NCBI GenBank assembly: GCA_934636325.1
Contig: CAKUAK010000039.1
Location: 1-21,550 of the forward strand
Source of the DNA: an uncultured Eubacteriales bacterium
GTDB taxonomy: Bacteria; Bacillota; Clostridia; Oscillospirales; Butyricicoccaceae
Length of the DNA: 21,550 bases
Reading direction: 5' to 3'
The position numbers were made by a program, and so were the translations under genes. Positions within the stretch are counted from its first letter, which is position 1. Each line of letters begins with the position of its first letter. Under the pieces are notes generated by a model. The model ran no database searches. It was not told the origin of the DNA and was given only the letters and a program-made list of their open reading frames with translations. Shown here piece after piece: positions 16,311 to 21,550 of the stretch.

Positions 16311-17213
16311 CTATTCGCTGCGGAAGCCGACCTTCAGCTCGTGGATAAAGGCTTCGGCCGCCGGGGAGAGTGGGCGGTTCTTGCGGTAAACGGCATAGAA
16401 ATCGCGGTCAAGACCGGGGCTCTCGTAGTCGAAAGCCAGTATGCCGCCCGAGGCCAGGCAGTCCTGGCAGGCGTATTTGGAGACGATCGATATGCCGAGG
16501 TTGTTTTTCACCCCTTGAATAACGCTCTCGGTGCTCTCGAGCTGGACAGAGGTGCGCAGGGCCGAGGGATCGACCCCTATGCCGCGCAGGAAGGTCTCTG
16601 ACTCCTTGCGCGTGCCGGAGCCGTATTCGCGGGAGATAAAGCGTGAGCCTCGGATTATCTCGGGGGTGATCCGACCGTTTAGGGCGGCGTACTCCGGGGT
16701 GTTGGGCGTGATTATCATAAGGCGGTCGCGGGCCACAGGCTCGAATACACAGCCGCTTTTCTCGAACATCGCGCCGGTGACGCCGACCTCGGCGTCCATG
16801 TCTATGATGCGATGGACGACCTCGACACTGTCATACTGCTTTATCGAAAAGGTCAGCTGCGGATATTTTTCCAGCAGGCCGGGGATGACCCGCGGCAGAA
16901 GATACAGCGACGGCACGGTCGAGGCCGCAATATCAAGCATGCCCTTGACCTGGGTAGAGCTGCTCTTTACATCGGCGACGGCGGTGTCACGCAGGTCGAG
17001 CATATCGAGGGCGTATTTATAAAAGATCTTGCCCGCCTTGGAGGGATATACCTCTTTGGTCGAGCGGACGATCAGCTTGGTATCAAGCTCTTCTTCAAGG
17101 GCATTTATATGTGCGCTTACCGTCGGCTGCGAAAGATAGACGACCTCGGCGGCCTTTGAAAAGCTCTTCAGCCTTACCACATTGACAAAGACCTCCAGCT
17201 GTTTGAAATGCAT
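16311..17213 (-). CDS. LysR-type regulator, selenium-metabolism-associated
   Basis: A 300-residue LysR-family transcription factor. The N-terminal winged helix (1-60) has the helix-turn-helix SFSKAAEVVYLSQPTVSAHI (17-36) and the linker helix. Residues of about 90-295 form the effector-binding domain (STVPSLYLLPRVIPGLLEKYP and onwards). It is transcribed divergently from selD and close to yedE/yedF, the context known for selenium-metabolism-associated LysR regulators. Regulation of selD, and perhaps of the other selenium genes, is therefore inferred. The ATG at 17213 has AAAGGAG at 17222-17228 with 8-base spacing. The effector is unknown. Confidence 0.85.
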   Translation of the reverse strand: MHFKQLEVFVNVVRLKSFSKAAEVVYLSQPTVSAHINALEEELDTKLIVRSTKEVYPSKAGKIFYKYALDMLDLRDTAVADVKSSSTQVKGMLDIAASTVPSLYLLPRVIPGLLEKYPQLTFSIKQYDSVEVVHRIIDMDAEVGVTGAMFEKSGCVFEPVARDRLMIITPNTPEYAALNGRITPEIIRGSRFISREYGSGTRKESETFLRGIGVDPSALRTSVQLESTESVIQGVKNNLGISIVSKYACQDCLASGGILAFDYESPGLDRDFYAVYRKNRPLSPAAEAFIHELKVGFRSE

Positions 17214-17232
17214 CCTGCCCGCTCCTTTGCTA

Positions 17233-17275
17233 TTGATATTTTGCAGATTATAAAGTAAAATATAGGCCGAGATAA
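17233..17275. promoter_or_regulatory. Overlapping divergent promoters of selD and lysR
   Basis: For selD (plus): TTGATA (17233-17238), 17 bases, TAAAAT (17256-17261). For lysR (minus): -10 TATAAT at 17247-17252 and a weak -35 TTATCT at 17270-17275, also with 17 bases. The two RNA-polymerase sites occupy the same DNA, so the genes should exclude each other unless a regulator shifts the balance. The selD leader also contains a small CCCTT/AAGGG hairpin (17289-17302) that overlaps its ribosome site AAAGGGGG (17297-17304). Confidence 0.6.
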
Positions 17276-17313
17276 ATATTATGTTCCACCCTTCGGAAAG
17301 GGGGCCGGCTTTT

Positions 17314-18351
17314 ATGAAGAAAAATCAGAGACTTACACAGATGGCCAAAAGCGGCGGCTGAGGGGCCAAGATAGGACCGGGTGTCCTAAACGGCATACTC
17401 TCGCGTCTCCCCCGCTTCAGCGACGAAAACCTGCTGGTCGGGTTCGATACGAGCGACGACGCCGCCGTTTATAAGATAAACGACGAGCTCGCCATGATAC
17501 AGACCGTCGACTTCTTTCCGCCGATCGTCGACGATCCATATGCCTTCGGCCAGATAGCCGCGGCCAACGCCCTCAGCGACGTATACGCCATGGGCGGCGT
17601 TCCACGCATAGCCATGAACCTTATCTGCTTCCCCTCCTGCCTCGATCTCGAGATCATGGAGCAGATCCTTCAGGGCGGCTACAGCAAGGTCCAGGAGGCC
17701 GGGGCCATAATCGCCGGCGGACACACCATCGAGGATAACGAGCCGAAATACGGCCTCTGCGTCACAGGCTATGTCCATCCCCGCGACGTTCTTGCCAACT
17801 CGACGGCCAGAGAGGGCGATATACTCGTTCTGACAAAGCCGCTGGGGACAGGCATACTGTCGACGGCGGCCATGGCCGATATGCTTCCGGCCGAAGATCA
17901 CGCCCTCATGACACGCATGATGAGCCACCTCAACCGCTATGCCCAGGAGGCCATGATGCCCTTCCATCCCTCGTCCTGCACCGACATAACCGGCTTCGGT
18001 TTTCTCGGCCACACCTGCGAGATGGCAAAGGGCAGCGGCAAGACCATAGAGATCTTCTCGTCCTCTGTCCCCGTCGTGCCGCAGGCCCTCAAGCTGGCCC
18101 GCGAGGGCATAATCCCCTCGGGCGCTTACAATAACATGGGATATCTGGAAAACGACGTCGTCATCGACAAATCGGTGCCGCTTGAGCTTTCCGATGTGCT
18201 TTACGATCCCCAGACCTCCGGCGGCCTGCTCATCGCGGTGGCCGAGGACAAGGCCGAGGCGCTCTGCCGCCGCCTTACCGACAGCGGCGAGGAAGGAAAG
18301 ATCGTCGGCTATGTCAAGGCCTATGACGGCAAATCCATCCGTGTGTATTGA
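17314..18351 (+). CDS. selD: Selenophosphate synthetase, selenocysteine-containing
   Basis: A 345-residue enzyme making selenophosphate from selenide and ATP, the selenium donor for selenocysteine and selenouridine. The frame from ATG 17314 crosses an in-frame TGA at 17359-17361, codon 16, read as selenocysteine. It sits in the catalytic loop SGG-U-GAKIGPG, where other SelD proteins have Cys or Sec, and K19 follows as the family's essential Lys. Downstream motifs are the ATP/Mg region DDAAVY, TVDFFPPIVDDPYAFGQ, ANALSDVYAMGG and AGGHTIEDNEPKYG. Length equals the normal family size. A ribosome site AAAGGGGG precedes the ATG by 9 bases. A gene caller that treats TGA as stop would begin at the ATG at 17494 and lose the first 60 residues, including the active site. 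Confidence 0.95.
17359..17388 (+). promoter_or_regulatory. Selenocysteine UGA codon with bacterial SECIS hairpin
   Basis: After the TGA (17359-17361), TAGGAC (17372-17377) pairs with GTCCTA (17383-17388) around the loop CGGGT (17378-17382). The loop begins 16 bases after the codon and has G at its second position. Both fit the known bacterial SECIS pattern (loop 16-37 bases after UGA, a G in the first two loop bases). SelB would bind it and deliver Sec-tRNA. Confidence 0.8.
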
Positions 18352-18364
18352 TCAAATATCGTCA

Positions 18365-18397
18365 GCGTCCCGCCCCAGGGCGGGACGCATTTTTTAT
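18365..18397. terminator. Terminator between selD and the desulfurase gene
   Basis: GCGTCCCGCC (18365-18374) pairs perfectly with GGCGGGACGC (18379-18388), followed by ATTTTTTAT. It ends selD and, less perfectly, the converging minus-strand gene whose stop is at 18400-18402. Confidence 0.85.
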
Positions 18398-18399
18398 GC

Positions 18400-19554
18400 T
18401 TATTTACCGGAGCAGATCTGCTCCAGCGCGGCAAGGCACTCTTCGACCTCGTCCATTGTGTTGGCATGGCCGAAGGAGAAACGCACCGTGCCCTCGGGGA
18501 AGGTGCCGAGGGTCTTATGGGCGCGGGGCGCGCAGTGCATTCCGACCCTTGTCATGACGCCGTGGGCGTTCTCCAGCTCGAAGGCGACGCGAGCGTTGTC
18601 GTCGTCCTTGAAATCGACCGATACGATGGCGGCACGGCCCTCGCGTCCCGGCATGCCGACCGGATGGGCGCCCTTTACGCGGCCGAGGCCCGAAAGGAAG
18701 GCCATCGCCAGATCGAGCTCGTGGGCGGCGATCTTATCCATGCCGTATTCCTTATTATAAAGCAGGGCGGCGCGCAGACCGATTATTCCGGGCAGATTCA
18801 TCGTCCCGGCCTCGAAGCGGTCGGGCATGAAGGAAGGCATCTCTTCCTGATGTGAAAGGCTGCCCGTGCCGCCCGAAATGACAGGCTCTGTATTCATGGC
18901 GATCTCGTCGCTCAGGAGCATGCCGCCGACCCCCTGGGGGCCGAGGAGGCCCTTATGGCCGGTGAAGGTCAGGGCGTCGATATTCATTTCCTTCATGTCG
19001 ATGGGGAAGGTGCCGGCCGTCTGGGCGCTGTCGACAAAGAACTTTATGCCCTTGCGGCGGCAGATCTCGCCGACCTCTTTTATCGGCAGAAATGTGCCGC
19101 AGACATTGGAAGCGGCCATCATGACGACGGCGCGGGTGTTGGGGCGGATCAGGGCCTCTACCCTCTCGGGGTCGAGTGCGCCGGTCGGCTCGCACTGGGC
19201 GCAGTCAAAGGCGACGCCCTGCTTTTCCATCTGGACAAGGGGACGCATGACGGCGTTGTGCTCCATCGAGGATGTGATGACATGGTCGCCGGGCTTTAAA
19301 TAGCCCTTTATAAGATAATTGAGCGAATATGTGATGCTCGGAGTGAATACGGCGTTTTTCGGCTTGTCGAAGTTGAACATGCGGCATAAAAGCTCGCGGG
19401 TCTCGAGGACCTGCTCGGATATCTGATATGCCTCGTCGTATCCGCCGCGGTTGATATTGAAGGCGCCGTTGTCGAGCAGCCCCTTGACGGCGTCGGAGAC
19501 GCCGGGCGCTTTCGGGAAGGATGTGCTTCCGTTGTCGAAATAGATCCTTTTCAT
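18400..19554 (-). CDS. Cysteine desulfurase-like PLP enzyme
   Basis: A 384-residue class V aminotransferase-fold enzyme of the cysteine desulfurase group, which removes S (or Se) from cysteine or selenocysteine as a protein-bound persulfide or perselenide. PLP-binding residues are H99 (SMEHNAVM), D175/Q178 (VDSAQTAG) and the Schiff-base K201 (FTGHKGLLGP). The catalytic cysteine is C341 (GMHCAPRAHKTLGT). The overall form resembles the desulfurase subfamily often found with selD and selenium-dependent hydroxylase genes, rather than housekeeping IscS/NifS. Its position between selD and yedE suggests it feeds selenium to SelD (inference). The ATG at 19554 has only a weak purine-rich site upstream. 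A TATAAT box lies at 19578-19583 on the minus strand with no good -35. Confidence 0.85.
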   Translation of the reverse strand: MKRIYFDNGSTSFPKAPGVSDAVKGLLDNGAFNINRGGYDEAYQISEQVLETRELLCRMFNFDKPKNAVFTPSITYSLNYLIKGYLKPGDHVITSSMEHNAVMRPLVQMEKQGVAFDCAQCEPTGALDPERVEALIRPNTRAVVMMAASNVCGTFLPIKEVGEICRRKGIKFFVDSAQTAGTFPIDMKEMNIDALTFTGHKGLLGPQGVGGMLLSDEIAMNTEPVISGGTGSLSHQEEMPSFMPDRFEAGTMNLPGIIGLRAALLYNKEYGMDKIAAHELDLAMAFLSGLGRVKGAHPVGMPGREGRAAIVSVDFKDDDNARVAFELENAHGVMTRVGMHCAPRAHKTLGTFPEGTVRFSFGHANTMDEVEECLAALEQICSGK

Positions 19555-19807
19555 TTTTACAACACTCTCGCTTTACAATTATAATTAAGCGCGGAATTAC
19601 GGGTCCCGCGCGTTTTTTATATGTCAATATAGAAAATCTCGATTAGTATTATAAATGAAAGTTTGGCGTTTTTCCACCTTTATCGATTTTTTCTATAATT
19701 GTTCGTGTATATATTCGCAAAAAATATTTTACATTTACAGTAGCTTCCAATATAATCAAGCTGATAATGTCCGACCGGATCGGACAAAAAGAATAGGAGA
19801 GTAGGAT
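19555..19807. promoter_or_regulatory. Divergent control region of the desulfurase and yedE genes
   Basis: This AT-rich region has no gene. On the plus strand, TTTACA (19728-19733), 17 bases and TATAAT (19751-19756) form a strong yedE promoter. The perfect palindrome TGTCCGA-CCGGA-TCGGACA (19768-19786) lies just after the expected start, and the ribosome site AGGAGAG is at 19795-19801. On the left is a GCGCGG/CCGCGC hairpin (about 19590-19611) followed by a T run, and a minus-strand TATAAT at 19578-19583. Confidence 0.6.
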
Positions 19808-20866
19808 ATGAAAAACAAACAGACACTGCTCATCGTCATCACCGGCCTTATCGTCGGTGCTTTTGCTGTTATCCTGACAGCAAACGGCAACCCGGCAAAC
19901 ATGGGCTTCTGCATCGCGTGCTTCCTGCGTGATACAGCCGGCGCTCTGGGCCTTCACGGCGCTGCCGTCGTGCAGTATGTCCGACCCGAGATCATCGGTC
20001 TTGTTCTCGGCTCTTTCCTAATGTCGGTCGCGACCAAAGAGTTCTCGGCCAAGGGCGGCTCTTCGCCCATGACCCGCTTCGTTCTCGGCGGCTTCGTCAT
20101 GATCGGCGCCCTGATGTTCCGCGGCTGCCCGCTGCGCATGGTGCTGCGTATCGCAGGCGGCGACCTCAACGCAGTTATCGGCCTTATCGGCTTTATCGTC
20201 GGCATCCTCGGCGGCATCTTCTTCCTCAAGAAGGGCTTCACACTCAAGCGCGCATACAGCCAGAACCGTCTTGAAGGCACATGGCTGCCCATCATCTCGC
20301 TGGCTCTGCTGGCCGTTCTGGTCCTTGTTCCCTCGATCCTTATCTTCAGCACAGAGGGCCCCGGCTCCAAGCACGCCCCCCTCTTCCTTGCTCTGGCCGC
20401 CGGTCTCGTTGTCGGCGCTCTGGCCCAGAAGACAAGGCTCTGCATGGTCGGCGGCATCCGTGACGCCGTTCTGTTCAAGGATTTCTACCTGCTCTATGGC
20501 TTCATCGCCATCATCGTTGCCACACTGATCGGCAACATCGCTCTCGGCAGCTTCAACCTCGGCTTCGAGGGTCAGCCTGTCGCCTATAACGACGGCCTCT
20601 GGAACTTCCTCGGCATGGCTCTGGTCGGCCTGGCCTCGGCTCTGCTGGGCGGCTGCCCCCTGCGTCAGCTCATCCTGGCCGGCACAGGCAACTCTGACTC
20701 TGCCATCACGGTAATGGGCATGGTCACCGGCGCCGCCTTCTGCCATAACTTCGGTCTGGCCTCCTCTGCCAACGGCCCGACGCCTGCCGGCAAGATCGCC
20801 GTCATCATCGGTTTCGTCGTTGTTTGCGTGATTGCTGTTGCAAACCTGCGAAAGGAGAATGTATAA
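19808..20866 (+). CDS. yedE: YedE-type selenium transporter
   Basis: A 352-residue membrane protein of the YeeE/YedE (sulf_transp) family, in the branch tied to selenium metabolism and thought to import a selenium species. The internal duplication is clear. NMGFCIACFLRD (31-42) with FRGCPLRMV (104-112) in the first half corresponds to RLCMVGGIRDA (210-220) with LGGCPLRQL (280-288) in the second, giving C35, C38, C107, C212 and C283 along the pore, plus C312. About ten hydrophobic segments alternate between them. Codon use leans to GCT and GTT more than in neighbouring genes, which suggests high expression. It is followed one base later by the yedF-like gene, so the two are co-transcribed. Confidence 0.88.
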   Translation: MKNKQTLLIVITGLIVGAFAVILTANGNPANMGFCIACFLRDTAGALGLHGAAVVQYVRPEIIGLVLGSFLMSVATKEFSAKGGSSPMTRFVLGGFVMIGALMFRGCPLRMVLRIAGGDLNAVIGLIGFIVGILGGIFFLKKGFTLKRAYSQNRLEGTWLPIISLALLAVLVLVPSILIFSTEGPGSKHAPLFLALAAGLVVGALAQKTRLCMVGGIRDAVLFKDFYLLYGFIAIIVATLIGNIALGSFNLGFEGQPVAYNDGLWNFLGMALVGLASALLGGCPLRQLILAGTGNSDSAITVMGMVTGAAFCHNFGLASSANGPTPAGKIAVIIGFVVVCVIAVANLRKENV

Positions 20867-20867
20867 T

Positions 20868-21074
20868 ATGAGTAATACATTGGACGCCCGCGGCTATTCC
20901 TGCCCCGAGCCTGTCATCATGACAAAGAACGCCCTTGCAAAGGGCACACCGCTGACCGTTCTCGTCGACAGCATGACCCCGGTCAACAACATCACACGCT
21001 TCGCCACAAACGCCGGATATAAGGTATCCCATAAGGCCAGCGGCGAGGATTTCGAGATCACCATCACAAAATAA
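20868..21074 (+). CDS. YedF-like TusA/SirA-domain protein, single domain
   Basis: A 68-residue protein made of one TusA (SirA) fold, the small alpha/beta sulfur-carrier domain. The carrier cysteine is C12 in the hallmark motif GYSCPEPVIMTK (9-20). In selenium loci this domain forms the N-terminal half of YedF (about 190-200 residues). Here the C-terminal DsrE-like half is missing and there is a clean stop. It probably carries sulfur or selenium delivered through YedE toward the desulfurase or SelD (inference). The ATG at 20868 has AAAGGAG upstream, inside the end of yedE. An in-frame TTG further upstream lies inside yedE and is not used. Confidence 0.85.
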   Translation: MSNTLDARGYSCPEPVIMTKNALAKGTPLTVLVDSMTPVNNITRFATNAGYKVSHKASGEDFEITITK

Positions 21075-21078
21075 ATAA

Positions 21079-21137
21079 CCTGCGGCTGTCGCCTTTACCG
21101 GCCTGCCGCGGTATGCCGCAGGCCGGAGGTTTTATTC
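21079..21137 (+). promoter_or_regulatory. Possible attenuator before the DUF3343 gene
   Basis: Two mutually exclusive stems are possible. CCGGCCTGC (21098-21106) pairs with GCAGGCCGG (21118-21126), followed by a T-rich stretch, like a terminator. Alternatively CCTGCGGC (21079-21086) pairs with GCCGCAGG (21115-21122), which would break the first. The terminator-like stem also covers the first two bases of the ribosome site GGAGG (21125-21129). Confidence 0.45.
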
Positions 21138-21377
21138 ATGTATCAGATAGCCACATTCCATTCGCTCTTCGGGGCGATGAGCTTTAAGAAAAAGCTGGCC
21201 GCGCTGGGCGACAGCCCGGTCATGATGCCGGTCCCCCGGACGCTTAGCGCCTCCTGCGGGACATGTGTCCGCTTCACCATGGAGTTCGACCCCGAGCGTA
21301 TGCTCGACGAGGACATCGACAAGGTGGTCAGAGAGACCGACGGCGGAGGCTATCAGACGGTCTTCGAAAACAAGTAA
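21138..21377 (+). CDS. DUF3343 (putative Se/S carrier-like) protein
   Basis: A 79-residue protein of the DUF3343 family, small proteins regularly found beside yedE/yedF, selD and selenium-linked desulfurase genes. The N-terminus YQIATFHSLFGAMSFKKKL and the S-C40-G-T-C43-V motif (LSASCGTCVRF, 37-47) are the family marks. The Cys pair could bind or relay selenium or sulfur, but no activity has been shown for it here. The ATG at 21138 has GGAGG at 21125-21129 with 8-base spacing. It is the last gene of the yedE transcript and is followed by a strong terminator. Confidence 0.82.
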   Translation: MYQIATFHSLFGAMSFKKKLAALGDSPVMMPVPRTLSASCGTCVRFTMEFDPERMLDEDIDKVVRETDGGGYQTVFENK

Positions 21378-21385
21378 TAAAGACT

Positions 21386-21420
21386 GCTCCCCCACGTGCA
21401 AGCCCGTGGGGGAGCTTTTT
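21386..21420 (+). terminator. Terminator of the yedE-yedF-DUF3343 operon
   Basis: GCTCCCCCACG (21386-21396) pairs perfectly with CGTGGGGGAGC (21405-21415), followed by TTTTT. Confidence 0.92.
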
Positions 21421-21463
21421 ATCAAACATGTTTGCCCACGGTAAACATACCATAAATAGAAAT

Positions 21464-21489
21464 GCCCCGGATGTTCAAACATCCGGGGC
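21464..21489. terminator. Hairpin terminator at the end of a minus-strand gene
   Basis: GCCCCGGATGTT (21464-21475) pairs perfectly with AACATCCGGGGC (21478-21489). T-rich sequence follows on both strands. On the minus strand it lies 15 bases after the stop codon of the partial gene at the window edge. Confidence 0.7.
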
Positions 21490-21504
21490 TGCTTTTATTC
21501 TGTT

Positions 21505-21550
21505 TTATCTGTTCCAGCTGTTGTCGTCGTAATCATCGTACCCGACCTGG
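21505..21550 (-). CDS. C-terminal end of a minus-strand protein (partial)
   Basis: The minus strand entering from the right edge reads QVGYDDYDDNSWNR then TAA (21505-21507). The Asp/Tyr-rich tail looks like the acidic end of a small or linker-rich protein. A terminator hairpin follows at the right distance, which supports a real gene end. Only 14 codons are visible, so no function can be given. Confidence 0.5.
   Translation of the reverse strand, partial: QVGYDDYDDNSWNR

Noticed and set aside
17359..17361. TGA in selD as a sequencing error or pseudogene
   Set aside because: The TGA falls exactly at the catalytic Cys/Sec position, the frame is intact on both sides, and a SECIS-type hairpin follows.
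1..21550. CRISPR arrays, tRNA, rRNA or insertion sequences
   Set aside because: No regularly spaced repeats, cloverleaf sequences, rRNA-like stretches or transposase motifs were seen on either strand.

Overview
The window most likely comes from a GC-rich, anaerobic member of the Bacillota (class Clostridia). The reasons are a pyrK/pyrD class 1B dihydroorotate dehydrogenase pair inside a long pyr operon, a free-standing Spo0A C-terminal DNA-binding domain, XpaC-, DegV- and DUF1275-type genes, strong Shine-Dalgarno sites, sigma-A promoters that often carry an extended TG -10, and a selenium-metabolism island with a selenocysteine-containing SelD. I cannot name a genus from sequence alone.

Layout. 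1-189: a non-coding cluster of hairpins bounded by two near-identical palindromic repeats. 266-1534: an MFS transporter. 1594-1938 (minus): a solo Spo0A C-terminal-domain protein, convergent with the transporter across a shared terminator. 1939-2301: intergenic, with possible Spo0A boxes. 2302-3351: a GNAT acetyltransferase and an HD-domain hydrolase. 3518-12963: a complete, tightly packed UMP operon, pyrB-pyrC-carA-carB-pyrK-pyrD-pyrF-pyrE. 13059-15047: a DUF1275 membrane protein and an XpaC-like membrane protein with an added helix-turn-helix-like segment. 15236-16078 (minus): a DegV fatty-acid-binding protein with a perfect consensus promoter. 16311-21377: the selenium island.

Selenium island. 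A LysR regulator (minus) and selD (plus) diverge from one 97-base region with overlapping promoters. selD has an in-frame TGA at codon 16, in the catalytic loop, followed at the right distance by a small hairpin of the bacterial SECIS type. A cysteine desulfurase-like enzyme (minus) converges on selD. Divergent from it run yedE (selenium transporter), a short yedF-like TusA-domain protein and a DUF3343 protein with a CxxC motif. Together they suggest import (YedE), carriage of Se/S on cysteines (YedF-like, DUF3343), release or transfer (desulfurase) and activation to selenophosphate (SelD), under LysR control. selA, selB, selC and any consumer enzyme are not in the window.

The pyr operon holds every step from glutamine/bicarbonate to UMP, and its neighbours overlap or nearly touch, so it is probably one transcript from the extended -10 promoter at 3404-3433. 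No PyrR gene or recognisable PyrR attenuator is visible. Other points to check: a change of codon usage inside pyrB, mutually exclusive hairpins before the DUF3343 gene, and a palindrome at the yedE transcription start. The last bases appear to be the 3' end of a further minus-strand gene.
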